From Leptolyngbya sp. BL0902 (GTDB taxonomy: Bacteria > Cyanobacteriota > Cyanobacteriia > Phormidesmidales > Phormidesmidaceae): 64,000 nucleotides of DNA. The stretch covers positions 2,232,001-2,296,000 of the forward strand of contig NZ_CP046155.1 in the NCBI RefSeq assembly GCF_016403105.1, given 5' to 3'. Every line of letters begins with the position of its first letter. Within the stretch, counting starts at the first letter, position 1. A program made the position numbers and the translations under genes. A model generated the notes under the pieces. That model was given only the letters and a program-made list of their open reading frames with translations, made no database searches and was not told where the DNA came from. Below, piece by piece: positions 47,081-55,598 of the stretch.

Positions 47081-48214
47081 GTGAACGATCCCTACCTCCA
47101 GTATCTCCGCCCTCTGATTTTCAATCGCCTCAAGCTCGATCCTGAATGGCTGCACGGCTATGCCATCGGTATTTTGCAGTGGCTGGGCCAACCCACCTCG
47201 GCCCGGTCAGGGATTCAAGCCTGGGCCAAGCAGCAGTTTGGCTATGCCGACCCGCGTTTGGAGCAGCAGGTTTGGGGAGTTTCCTTTCCCAACCCCCTGG
47301 GGCTAGCCGCCGGGTTTGACAAAGATGGCCAAGCCGCCCTAGCTTGGCCCCTGCTGGGCTTTGGCTATGCAGAATTGGGCACCGTCACCCGCCATGCCCA
47401 GCCCGGAAACCCACCACCGCGCCTGTTTCGCCTGGTGGACGACGAAGCCGCCCTCAACCGCATGGGCTTTAATAACCAAGGATCCGCCGCCCTCGCCGCC
47501 CGGTTGGGACTCTACTGGGAACACCATCGCCCCACCGTTCCCATCGGCATCAACCTAGGCAAGTCTAAAATCACGCCCCTAGAAGAAGCTGCCGAGGACT
47601 ATCGCACCAGCTTTCAGGCCCTCAAACCCTATGGCGACTACTTTGTGGTGAACGTGTCCTCCCCCAACACGCCGGGACTACGCACCCTCCAAGCCGCCGA
47701 CCAACTGGCACCCATCCTCGCCGCCCTGCAAGCCGAAAATGACGCCCACAGGCCCCTACTGGTGAAAATTGCGCCGGATTTAGACTGGCCCGACATCGAC
47801 GCCGTTATTGAGGTGGCCCTAGCCCACAACCTCGCGGGCATCATTGCCACCAACACCACCCTGTCGCGGCAGGGGCTGAAAACCCAGATTTTGCCCAAAA
47901 CCGGACGCCCCATCACCGAAGAAGCGGGCGGCATCAGCGGGGCACCCCTGCGCCAGCGTTCCACCGAGGTGATCCACTACCTCTACCAGCGCACCGGGGG
48001 GCAGTTGCCGATTGTGGGGGTGGGAGGCATCTTCACCGCCGAAGACGCCTGGGACAAAATCACCGCCGGAGCTACCCTGCTCCAAACCTACACCGGATGG
48101 ATCTACGAAGGCCCCTGGATGGTGCAGCGGGTGATGGCGGGGCTAGTTGCCAAGCTGGAGGAACACCGCCTGGATCGCCTCAGCGATGCCGTGGGCTTGC
48201 GCCATCGATCCTAA
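47081..48214 (+). CDS. pyrD: Dihydroorotate dehydrogenase (quinone), class 2
   Basis: 377 residues from a GTG start. FMN-binding and class 2 motifs: '[15 protein letters not shown]', '[20 protein letters not shown]', 'NRMGFNNQG', 'GINLGKSK', '[13 protein letters not shown]', 'LLVKIAPDL', 'NTTLSR', and '[20 protein letters not shown]'. The N-terminal helices for membrane/quinone contact are present. It oxidises dihydroorotate to orotate in pyrimidine synthesis and passes electrons to quinone. Confidence 0.96.
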   Translation: MNDPYLQYLRPLIFNRLKLDPEWLHGYAIGILQWLGQPTSARSGIQAWAKQQFGYADPRLEQQVWGVSFPNPLGLAAGFDKDGQAALAWPLLGFGYAELGTVTRHAQPGNPPPRLFRLVDDEAALNRMGFNNQGSAALAARLGLYWEHHRPTVPIGINLGKSKITPLEEAAEDYRTSFQALKPYGDYFVVNVSSPNTPGLRTLQAADQLAPILAALQAENDAHRPLLVKIAPDLDWPDIDAVIEVALAHNLAGIIATNTTLSRQGLKTQILPKTGRPITEEAGGISGAPLRQRSTEVIHYLYQRTGGQLPIVGVGGIFTAEDAWDKITAGATLLQTYTGWIYEGPWMVQRVMAGLVAKLEEHRLDRLSDAVGLRHRS

Positions 48215-48222
48215 AAGGCCCC

Positions 48223-50538
48223 CTAGAAATACAGCAGCAGGTTGAGGCCGGGGATGGTGCGGGAGAGCGTCCACAGCAGCAGGGCGGTGTAGAGCAGCCC
48301 TAGGCCCCACTGATACCACACCAGGACGGTGACGAGGCCAGGAACGTTTTCGTCGCGCAGGCGGAGGTCGTTGAAGCCAAATTTGAGCCAGTTGTTGAGG
48401 CTGAAGTCTAGGTAATTCAGCCAGTTCCAACGGCGATCCAGCAGGATGGGGGTATAGCGATCTCGAAAGAAGGGAAACTTGGGAATGACGGGCAGACGGG
48501 CAATCAGCAGGCGCAATTGTCGCATACTGCCGTCTTCGACCAGGTAGCTATCGTGGATTTGGTCGTGGAAGCGGCCCTTTTTCAGCAACAGGCCAATTAG
48601 CAGCAGGGGCACCGGGAGAATCAACAATCCCAAGCACAGCAGGGTGAGGTGGGGATAGTCGGCGGCGCGAATCAGGTTGTTTAGGCCGAGGATGAGCAGT
48701 AAACCACCCCCCCCGCCGAGCCATAGCCCTTCGCCCACGGGCGGTAGGATGGGGGTGGGGGTGCGCCGTCGGTAGCGATCCACAAACCAAAACATCCCGG
48801 CAAAGGTGGGAATGGCCACCAGGCCGACGCCAAAGATTAGGCCAAAGCTGGTGCCGTAGTGGCTGAGCACAATCAGCACCGCCAGCAGCATCCAGCGCAG
48901 GGCGAGGGTCAGCCGTCCACCCCAGTTGCCCTGGCGACGGGCAAGGACGTGATCCCGCACTTTGACGTAGGCCGCCAGGTCGATGCCTTTGACGTTCAAA
49001 ATGTCGTCCACGGCCACAATGGTTTTGTCTTGGCGGTAGGCGATCAGGGCTTCGGCTTGGGATTCCTTAAACCCCGCCTTCACCAGCGCCCCTAGGGAGG
49101 CATGGTTGAGGTCGGCCCCAATCAGTTGGCGCTGCCAGTCCTTTAGGCGCAGGCGCTCGGTGGCGTAGGCGATGTGGTTGGCGTCGCTGATTTGCTCAAT
49201 CTGGCGAAAGTTGCGCTCCAGGTTTCGCAGCAGGGTTTCGTTTCCGGCCAACTGCGGCACCGAAAAGGCTCGCCCAATGCGCCCAGGGGTGCCTAACAGG
49301 CGGGTTTGCTCCACGCTGAACTCCATTCCGGGCACGTTCAGGTAGGCGTCGGGCTGAAAAATGGTATCGCCAAAGTCGGCCTCTGGCCCCAGCAGCGCAT
49401 TGCGCAGGTTCACCGGAGCCCCAAACCGAGCCTGCCGCAGAATCAGCGGGGCTTCAAAGCGGGCCTCGGTCAAAAACAAGGCCCGATCAAAGCGATCTCG
49501 CAGAAAAAAGGCGGTGCCCTGCCAGAGGGTGCGGGCAAAGTCGGCGGTGCCCTGCCACTGCACCCGGCTAAAGTTCAGATCTCCGGCCAACTGGCTACCG
49601 CTAAAGTTGGCGTTGTCCTTAAACTCCGCTCCTTGAAAGTTAGCCCCCTGACGAAAGGTGCCCTGATCAAACCGGGCCGGGGCAAAAAAGATCGCATTCT
49701 TGGCCTGCACCCGCCCCCGAAACTCCGCCCCCACCCAGTTCACCTCTTGGTTAAACCGTGCCCCCGCCAGGTAAACCTCCTGATCGAACACAGCCCCCTG
49801 GGCCAAAACCCTCCCCAGCAGGTAGGTTTCTCCGGCGGTAAAGCGCCCCTCAAAGCGAGTTTGAATGGCCAGGAGCGGCCCCCGGAAGAGGTAGATGTCC
49901 TGGGTTGTTCTATCTGCCTGAATCAGCAGTGATTGAGACAGGCGGCTGAGTTGAGATAGCCGCTGCCGATCTCGCTTCAGTTGCGACAGCCCCTCCGGGC
50001 TCAGCAGAGGCGCTAGGGTGTCGCCGTAGAGGGGTTCCCGCTGGCCTAGCTTTTGCAGGTCAAACTCCCCCTGCACCGTGGCGTAGCTGAGGTCGAGCAT
50101 GGGGGGCGTGGCAGGTCGCTGGAGGGCATGGCTGAGCAGGCGATAGAAGCTGGTGGTAAAGGCGGGGTCGGTTTTGAGGTCGATGGTAAAAGAGCGGAGG
50201 TCAATCACGGTACGCCCCTCCCGCTGGAGAGGAGTGGCCACCCGCTGCCGCAGCACCTCCAGGGTCAGCGCTGGGTGAGCCGGAGGAGCAGCCCATGCCG
50301 TCGGCACCAAAACAAGGTTCGCCATCACCAGCATCGCCACAACCCAGGACAACCACCGCAGCGACCGCAGCGACCGTTGGACTGTCCAAGTCCAACGCCG
50401 TGATAGCGCTCCTAACCCTGGCGGATCGGGGGCAAACCCTAGGTAAATCAAGCAGACAAAGGCAAAACCTGGAAACAACACAAAAACAGGGCGAGGGGTT
50501 GGCGTAGGGTCAGCAGAAGTGAACTCAGCGGGGGTCAA
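48223..50538 (-). CDS. Pentapeptide-repeat, helix-hairpin-helix membrane protein of unknown function
   Basis: 771 residues if read from the TTG at 50538, whose TTGA overlaps the ureF stop. A signal-like helix at about 55-84 ('WLSWVVAMLVMANLVLVPTA') suggests the real start could be later. About residues 215-370 are pentapeptide-like repeats ('AGARFNQEVNWVGAEFRG', 'GANFQGAEFKDNANFSG', 'LFLTEARFEAP'). A ComEA-like HhH follows ('KAGFKESQAEALIAYRQ', 'VDDILNVKGIDLAAYVKV'). The last 230 residues hold about five membrane spans. The repeats probably form a stacked beta-helix outside the membrane. No known family combines all parts in this way, to my knowledge. Confidence 0.75.
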   Translation of the reverse strand: MTPAEFTSADPTPTPRPVFVLFPGFAFVCLIYLGFAPDPPGLGALSRRWTWTVQRSLRSLRWLSWVVAMLVMANLVLVPTAWAAPPAHPALTLEVLRQRVATPLQREGRTVIDLRSFTIDLKTDPAFTTSFYRLLSHALQRPATPPMLDLSYATVQGEFDLQKLGQREPLYGDTLAPLLSPEGLSQLKRDRQRLSQLSRLSQSLLIQADRTTQDIYLFRGPLLAIQTRFEGRFTAGETYLLGRVLAQGAVFDQEVYLAGARFNQEVNWVGAEFRGRVQAKNAIFFAPARFDQGTFRQGANFQGAEFKDNANFSGSQLAGDLNFSRVQWQGTADFARTLWQGTAFFLRDRFDRALFLTEARFEAPLILRQARFGAPVNLRNALLGPEADFGDTIFQPDAYLNVPGMEFSVEQTRLLGTPGRIGRAFSVPQLAGNETLLRNLERNFRQIEQISDANHIAYATERLRLKDWQRQLIGADLNHASLGALVKAGFKESQAEALIAYRQDKTIVAVDDILNVKGIDLAAYVKVRDHVLARRQGNWGGRLTLALRWMLLAVLIVLSHYGTSFGLIFGVGLVAIPTFAGMFWFVDRYRRRTPTPILPPVGEGLWLGGGGGLLLILGLNNLIRAADYPHLTLLCLGLLILPVPLLLIGLLLKKGRFHDQIHDSYLVEDGSMRQLRLLIARLPVIPKFPFFRDRYTPILLDRRWNWLNYLDFSLNNWLKFGFNDLRLRDENVPGLVTVLVWYQWGLGLLYTALLLWTLSRTIPGLNLLLYF

Positions 50539-51248
50539 CTGCGAAACAGGCGGCTATAGAGGGTTTCGTGCTGCATACTGGCCAGGGATGCCCCCCACCC
50601 CCCCAGGGCGAGGTCGTCGGGATCGATAGCCGCGCATTGGAGGGCCGTGGTCTGAATGGGCACATTAAGCTCGATCAGCATTCGCTGGCCTTGGGTTTGG
50701 CCCAGGGGCACCAGCTTCACCGCCGCCGTAACCAAGTTGGTTGCCCAACTCTGGAGATAGCCCAACACCGCCGCCGAGGCCGGAATCTCCCAGTGCGATG
50801 CCAATACCGCAAAGCTAACCACAAAATTACAGGGCTGGCCAATGGTTGCCAGGGCAGGGCTCAGTTCGGGGTGCAAATCCTGCGTCAGACGAGCCAGGGC
50901 GCGTCCGGTGGCCCAGCTCTGGTTCCGGCTTTCCTCGCTGTCTCGCAGGGCCGACAGCCAGCGGTTATCAGCGGCGACCTGGGGCCAGTCTTCTGCCCGA
51001 ACAGCGCTGTAGAGGCGGTAAAGATAGGTGGCCTCCACCCGCACCAGCCCCAGGGCCAACTCCTGCTCTAGCCACTGCCCCAGGGCATCGGGGCAGGTCA
51101 TGCCCTGGTTAATCAGGGTTTCCAGCCCTTCAGAGTAGCTGTAGGCCCCTACGGGCAGGGCTGGGCTGGCCAGTTGCAGCAACCGCAGCAGGGCAGGGCT
51201 GGTTTCCATGGCTAGGGCAGGAGGCGGTGTAGAAGACGGGGCAAGCAT
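50535..51248 (-). CDS. ureF: Urease accessory protein UreF
   Basis: 237 residues. Conserved UreF parts: 'LLRLLQLASPALPVGAYSYS', 'EGLETLINQG', 'ESRNQSWATGRAL', and the region 'GYLQSWATNLVTAAVKLVPL' with 'GQTQGQRML'. UreF, with UreD/UreH and UreG, delivers nickel into the urease active site. It lies 47 bases after ureE on the same strand; ureA-D and ureG are not in the window. Its stop overlaps the start of the pentapeptide membrane gene. Confidence 0.95.
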   Translation of the reverse strand: MLAPSSTPPPALAMETSPALLRLLQLASPALPVGAYSYSEGLETLINQGMTCPDALGQWLEQELALGLVRVEATYLYRLYSAVRAEDWPQVAADNRWLSALRDSEESRNQSWATGRALARLTQDLHPELSPALATIGQPCNFVVSFAVLASHWEIPASAAVLGYLQSWATNLVTAAVKLVPLGQTQGQRMLIELNVPIQTTALQCAAIDPDDLALGGWGASLASMQHETLYSRLFRS

Positions 51249-51295
51249 GGGCAGAGGCGAGGGGTGGAATGCTGGGAGGGCGAGGGCAACGGCGG

Positions 51296-51820
51296 CTAAT
51301 TGTCGTGGTGGTGGGAGCCGTGGTTGTGGGAGCTATGGGTATGCGGGTGGTGGGTGGGTGGGCTGTGGGCGTGGGAGCTCTGGTAGGCTCCAGCCTCCGG
51401 CTCGAAGGGCAGCGTCAGGGTTTGTACCGTCAGATCCCCCAGTTGGTTCAGCATCGCTTCCAGCACCGAATCTGGCTCTAGCCGCAGGCTATGGGGGGTA
51501 ATTTCTAGGGGCACATGGCGATTGCCCAGGTGATAAGCCGCCCGCATCAGCGACCAGGCGGAGGCCGCCGTTACTTGCAGCACAGGCTCAGCCTTGGCCA
51601 CCACCCGCACCCGTTGGCCCTCGGCAGTGGACAGGAGGCTGTTGCCCCGCACCACGCTGCCCCTGGGTAACTGAAGCTGCACTGGGGTGCCATCGGTGGC
51701 CACAAAGCGATGGCGAGATCGGGTGCGTTCCTCAGCGGTGAGGGCCAGTTCCGCCACCACCACCGCCGCTGGATCCGCCGACAAAATTTGGGTTACGGTC
51801 AACACAGGTTGCGTCTGCAC
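51296..51820 (-). CDS. ureE: Urease nickel metallochaperone UreE
   Basis: 174 residues: an N-terminal UreE domain ('LALTAEERTRSRHRFVATDG', 'LQLPRGSVVRGNSLLS'), a C-terminal metal-binding domain ('AYHLGNRHVPLEI', 'EPDSVLEAMLNQLG') and a His-rich tail ('HSHAHSPPTHHPHTHSSHNH', then 'GSHHHDN') for nickel storage. First gene of a short ureE-ureF-pentapeptide run. The tail is encoded by a CCACCA-like low-complexity stretch. Confidence 0.95.
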   Translation of the reverse strand: MQTQPVLTVTQILSADPAAVVVAELALTAEERTRSRHRFVATDGTPVQLQLPRGSVVRGNSLLSTAEGQRVRVVAKAEPVLQVTAASAWSLMRAAYHLGNRHVPLEITPHSLRLEPDSVLEAMLNQLGDLTVQTLTLPFEPEAGAYQSSHAHSPPTHHPHTHSSHNHGSHHHDN

Positions 51821-51983
51821 AGGGCGATTTCAGTCTTGGTTTAGACTTCTTTGTTTTACCACGGGGGCCGCTGTCCTCAGTACCTAACCTCCATCCTGCG
51901 ATATCTGCCCATCGCCCCCAGCCCCCTAGGTCAGGATGGCGATAAGGTGGAAGGGAGATGTGTTTTGGTATAACCCTCTGCCC

Positions 51984-52763
51984 ATGCTGCCCAAGGATGA
52001 CCTGCTGAAGTCCGTTGAAAACCGCGATTGTCTAGCCCGTCTGCTCGATCAGGCGGAACAGGCGATCAAAACCTGGGACATTGTGGTGACAGATTTTCTC
52101 TCGCCACCAGAGCGGGTGGAGGCCGAATCGCTATTTCAGCGGCTCACCGATGTGCATCTTTTAGGCTGGGGCGGCTATCCCCAGGCCGAACGCCAACGCC
52201 TCGCCATCGCCCGCAGCGACTTGCCCCTAGACGCCAGCCACATTCCCCTCGCCCTCGTGAGCTTGGCCGGAAACTTTATGTTTGACCCCGCCACCCATCG
52301 AGACTTTTTGGGATCGCTGCTGGGCACCGGGCTGGTGCGCGATAAGGTGGGCGACATTATCGTGCTGGGGGAGCGGGGAGCCCAAGCTATTGTGGTGCCA
52401 GAACTGGTAGACTTCCTCACCCTGCACCTCACCCAGGTGCGGTCTGTTCCGGTCAAAACCCAGATGATCGCCTGGGATGATCTGAAGGTGCGCCCCCCCC
52501 AAACCAAGGATCTGACCACCGTCGAAGCCTCCCTGCGGCTAGATGCGGTGGCCTCAGCAGGGTTTGGTATGTCGCGCAGCAAAATGGCTGACCTTATCTC
52601 TGGCGGAGATGTGCGGGTCAACTGGAAAACCATCACCCAGCCCAGCCACACCCTTGCCTCCGGTGACTTGGTTGCCATTCGCGGCAAGGGGCGGCTCTCC
52701 ATTGGCGATGTGGCCGTCACCAAAAAAGAACGCTACCGCGTTAACCTCACCCGTTACATCTAG
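51984..52763 (+). CDS. Photosystem II S4-domain protein (YlmH-like RNA-binding)
   Basis: 259 residues from ATG 51984; a longer open frame upstream is not conserved in type. An N-terminal YlmH-like part ('CLARLLDQAEQAIKTWDIVV', 'LGWGGYPQAERQRLAIA') is followed by 'GDIIVLGERGAQAIV' and a C-terminal S4 RNA-binding fold ('RLDAVASAGFGMSRSKMADL' then 'GGDVRVNWK'). In cyanobacteria and plastids the family is named for a link to photosystem II; bacterial YlmH binds ribosomal/RNA targets. RNA binding is the safest role. Confidence 0.88.
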   Translation: MLPKDDLLKSVENRDCLARLLDQAEQAIKTWDIVVTDFLSPPERVEAESLFQRLTDVHLLGWGGYPQAERQRLAIARSDLPLDASHIPLALVSLAGNFMFDPATHRDFLGSLLGTGLVRDKVGDIIVLGERGAQAIVVPELVDFLTLHLTQVRSVPVKTQMIAWDDLKVRPPQTKDLTTVEASLRLDAVASAGFGMSRSKMADLISGGDVRVNWKTITQPSHTLASGDLVAIRGKGRLSIGDVAVTKKERYRVNLTRYI

Positions 52764-53311
52764 GCAGACCATTGGGAGTTGGGAGATATGGACGCCCCCA
52801 CTGCCAATGGGGCGAGAGACGGAATTGTTAACACTCCCCACGCTAAAGCGGCAGGGATTCTTAGCTCAGCAACCGAGCTTTACGGAGCAGGATTGCCCCA
52901 CCCCCGTCAGAGACTCCATCTTCCCAAGCGGTAAGGGCCGTTAGGGCCTGCCAGTTCTTGTGCCAGTTGCGTGTGCCAGTTGATCCAGGTGACTGTGCGC
53001 AGCGGCGCTAAAGCGGTGGGCGAAACGAGATTCTTAGGCGTGGCTGAGGCCCCCAAAAGCCACCAAATCAATCTAAATCGCCCCATCTAAGACAAAGTCT
53101 CCGAGTAGAAATGGTGATGGCGTATCACCCACTACAGAAAGTGTCATGGACATCTGGATACCCCCTAGCGCCGGGGGATACAACAGTGACATAGCGAGAG
53201 ACAAGGAATCGACACCCACCTCACCGCTATACCTGCCCCCACCGAATGCTTCTGATTCAGGCCATGTCGGGCGGGTCGTCTACACACACAGTTTGCACTC
53301 GGAGAATCGCC
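52764..53311. other. 548-base gap with a possible IS200/IS605 (TnpB-type) end remnant
   Basis: No gene recognised. At 52833-53040 the sequence has CCCCACGCTAAAGCGG ... GGGATTCTTA, a GCTC/GAGC hairpin (52863-52881), and a second GGCGCTAAAGCGGTGGGC ... GAGATTCTTAGG. These resemble the palindromic right ends and non-coding RNA zone of IS605-type TnpB elements in cyanobacteria, but no tnpB or tnpA frame is present. The rest probably holds the promoter of the beta-barrel gene. Confidence 0.35.
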
Positions 53312-53803
53312 ATGAAAACTCGTTCTATCGCCGCTCTTGCCCTGGGTCTGACCGCTGCATCCATGGCTGCCCTGCCCCTCACCGCCCAAGCCCAAGAACG
53401 CCCCACCGACTTCAACTATGTGGGCGCTGGGGTTTCCATCGGTGAACTGGGCAACAGCGATTTTGGTCTGTCTGTTAACAGCAAAATCACCGTTGCCGAC
53501 CAAGTTTCGGTGCGCCCTGGGGTGATGTCTAACCTCAACTTCAGCGAACCCAACGGCGAAACCGTCTTCCTCCTGCCCGTCACCTACGATTTCAACCCCA
53601 TCACTAACAACGGTCGGCTGATGCCCTTTGTGGGGGCTGGGGTGTCGGTGTCTACCGAAGGGGCCGGGGCTGTTGGGCCGCTGGTCACGGGCGGGATGGA
53701 CTACCGCATCACCGACCGGGTAGTGGCCAACGGCACCGTGAACTGGTCGATCTACGGCAACAGCCAAGTGAACGGCACCATCGGTCTGGGCTACACCTTC
53801 TAA
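53312..53803 (+). CDS. Secreted outer-membrane beta-barrel-type protein
   Basis: 163 residues from ATG 53312, with GGAG 8 bases upstream. A clean signal peptide ('MKTRSIAALALGLTAASMAA', cut after 'AQA') is followed by alternating beta strands ('YVGAGVSIGELGNSDFG', 'LMPFVGAGVSVSTEG', 'LVTGGMDYRITDRVVANGTV') and an aromatic C-terminal residue (GYTF), as in small eight-stranded OmpA/porin-like barrels. Likely an outer-membrane protein; no ligand is suggested. Confidence 0.8.
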   Translation: MKTRSIAALALGLTAASMAALPLTAQAQERPTDFNYVGAGVSIGELGNSDFGLSVNSKITVADQVSVRPGVMSNLNFSEPNGETVFLLPVTYDFNPITNNGRLMPFVGAGVSVSTEGAGAVGPLVTGGMDYRITDRVVANGTVNWSIYGNSQVNGTIGLGYTF

Positions 53804-53879
53804 CCCCTCGCCCGCTGGGGGCTCAACCCCTAGCGGCTGAGGCCGCCCCATCTTGATGGTCTCTTGTTGGCATAAACTC

Positions 53880-53917
53880 AAAACCCCCCAGGCACTCAAC
53901 CTCTGGGGGTTTTTTCT
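53880..53917. terminator. Rho-independent terminator between the barrel gene and the FKBP gene
   Basis: AAAACCCCC(C)AG pairs with CTGGGGGTTTT, followed by TTTTTT on the plus strand and preceded by an A-run, so it can work in both directions between two convergent genes. Confidence 0.85.
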
Positions 53918-53966
53918 TGTCATCAGAACCGTCAGAGCAATCAGAACCGCCAGATTGTGGGTTGCC

Positions 53967-54533
53967 CTAGCCAATGCGCAGCAGTTCTACATCAAAAATT
54001 AGCGTGGCGTTGGGAGGAATAACGCCGCCTGCCCCACGGGAGCCATAGCCCAGTTCGGAGGGAATCACCAGCTTGCGCTGACCGCCTACCCGCATGGTGC
54101 CTACCCCTTCGTCCCAGCCTTTGATCACTTGGCCCACGCCGATTTGGAAGGTGAAGGGACGGCCCCGGTCGCGGGAACTATCAAACTTGGTGCCGTCTTC
54201 TAGGGTGCCCGTGTAGTGAACGGTAACGCGCTGGCCCGCCTGGGGCATAGCTCCGGTGCCTTCCACAATGTCAACGTACTGGAGGCCGGATTCGGTGGTA
54301 ATTGGGGTTTCGTCGGTCATGGTTGCAGGGGTTTCTGAATCATCAAGGGTTAGGTCTGCCGCCGCCTGAGCAATTTGAACCGGGGCTTCGGTTGCGACGG
54401 GGGAGGTTTCTACCACCGGGGCCGACGTTAGGTTGGCCGCAACGGCATCTTTGGCCCCAGGGGAAATCTGCGCCACCAGCAACACGACACAGCAGGCCGC
54501 TAAAATTCCTAGGCTAATCAAAATCTCTCGCAC
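53967..54533 (-). CDS. FKBP-type peptidyl-prolyl cis-trans isomerase
   Basis: 188 residues. An N-terminal hydrophobic segment ('[17 protein letters not shown]') acts as signal or anchor, then an Ala/Thr/Pro-rich linker (30-80). The FKBP fold covers about 85-188 ('[20 protein letters not shown]', '[18 protein letters not shown]', '[20 protein letters not shown]', 'LIFDVELL'), with the usual active-site aromatic residues. It speeds proline isomerisation in periplasm or thylakoid lumen. Convergent to the barrel gene. Confidence 0.93.
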   Translation of the reverse strand: MREILISLGILAACCVVLLVAQISPGAKDAVAANLTSAPVVETSPVATEAPVQIAQAAADLTLDDSETPATMTDETPITTESGLQYVDIVEGTGAMPQAGQRVTVHYTGTLEDGTKFDSSRDRGRPFTFQIGVGQVIKGWDEGVGTMRVGGQRKLVIPSELGYGSRGAGGVIPPNATLIFDVELLRIG

Positions 54534-54696
54534 AAGCTTACTCCCATGGCTAGCTCACTGCCACGATCATATAGCAAAGGCTTCCCCCCACTGGCTGAGT
54601 CTGGTCGATGGCAAAGGTGATGTTTTAGGATCCAGAGAGGGGCAACTCCCCTTACCTGTGGGAGAACGGTTGGGTGTATGGCCTATGGATAAGCCG

Positions 54697-55440
54697 CTAA
54701 CCAAACCGATAGCCAAAGCCGCGTAGGGTGATGACATAGCGAGGGCGACTGGGATCGGGTTCAATTTTTTCGCGTAGCCAGCGAATGTGGACATCGACGG
54801 TTTTGCGATCTCCCATAAAATCTTCGCCCCATACGGCCTGGATGAGCTCTTCCCGCGACCACACCCGATTGGGCATTCGCATCAGCAGTTCCAGCAACCG
54901 AAACTCCTTCGGCGAGAGGGCTACCTCCTGCCCCGCCACCACTACCCGACACTGCTCTTGGTAGAGAACAATGTCTTGGCAGGTTAATACGGTGTTGCCT
55001 ACCGCTGGTGTTGCCCACTGGGAACGCCGCAGCAGCGCCCGACAGCGAGCCACCAACTCCCGCATACCGAAGGGTTTGGGCAGATAATCGTCTGCGCCCA
55101 CCTCTAAACCCACCACCCGATCTAGCTCCGAACTGCGGGCGCTGAGAATCAAAATTGGGGTGTCTAGGTGGTGGTGTCGCATCATCCGGCAGATGTCTAG
55201 CCCATTCACACCGGGCAGCATCAGGTCAATAATGGCTAAGTCTACCTGTAGGGCCGTCTGGCTAGGGGACGGGAAAATCAACTCCATAGCCTGCTGCCCC
55301 GATTCTGCCATCACCACCTGATAGCCTTCATCGGTCAGCGCTAGGGCAACGGTTTCGCGGATCAAGACTTCATCATCAATCACCAAAATCCGTTCCGCCT
55401 CCTGAGGGCGATGCACCGCTCCTACGGCTTCCTTTGCCAC
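54697..55440 (-). CDS. OmpR/PhoB-family response regulator
   Basis: 247 residues. The receiver domain (about 17-130) keeps its acidic pair ('VIDDE'), the phospho-acceptor Asp ('AIIDLMLPGVNG') and the Lys ('DYLPKPFGM'). The DNA-binding winged helix (about 150-247) has 'LSPKEFRLLELLMRMPNRVW', 'SREELIQAVWG' and the wing 'RPRYVITLRGFGYRFG'. A 16-residue N-terminal extension precedes the receiver. No kinase gene adjoins; the target genes are unknown. Confidence 0.92.
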   Translation of the reverse strand: MAKEAVGAVHRPQEAERILVIDDEVLIRETVALALTDEGYQVVMAESGQQAMELIFPSPSQTALQVDLAIIDLMLPGVNGLDICRMMRHHHLDTPILILSARSSELDRVVGLEVGADDYLPKPFGMRELVARCRALLRRSQWATPAVGNTVLTCQDIVLYQEQCRVVVAGQEVALSPKEFRLLELLMRMPNRVWSREELIQAVWGEDFMGDRKTVDVHIRWLREKIEPDPSRPRYVITLRGFGYRFG

Positions 55441-55598
55441 AGTTCACCCGTGCGCCTTGCAAATTACGACTGCTTCCCATCATCGGCGGTTGAGCTTAAG
55501 GCCAAGCCGAGAACAGATTAAGGTTGCGTAAATGTCGCAGACGGCAACCCAAGGCTACCTACCGGGGGCACAGTCCCTCAGTCCCTCCTCCACGGTGG

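Noticed and set aside
46793-47191. 132-codon minus-strand frame between the GAF gene and pyrD
   Set aside because: Overlaps the start of pyrD by more than 100 bases and shows no domain; likely a GC-rich chance frame.
50539-51935. NtcA site (GTA-N8-TAC) controlling ureEF
   Set aside because: No matching spacing was found in the region upstream of ureE.
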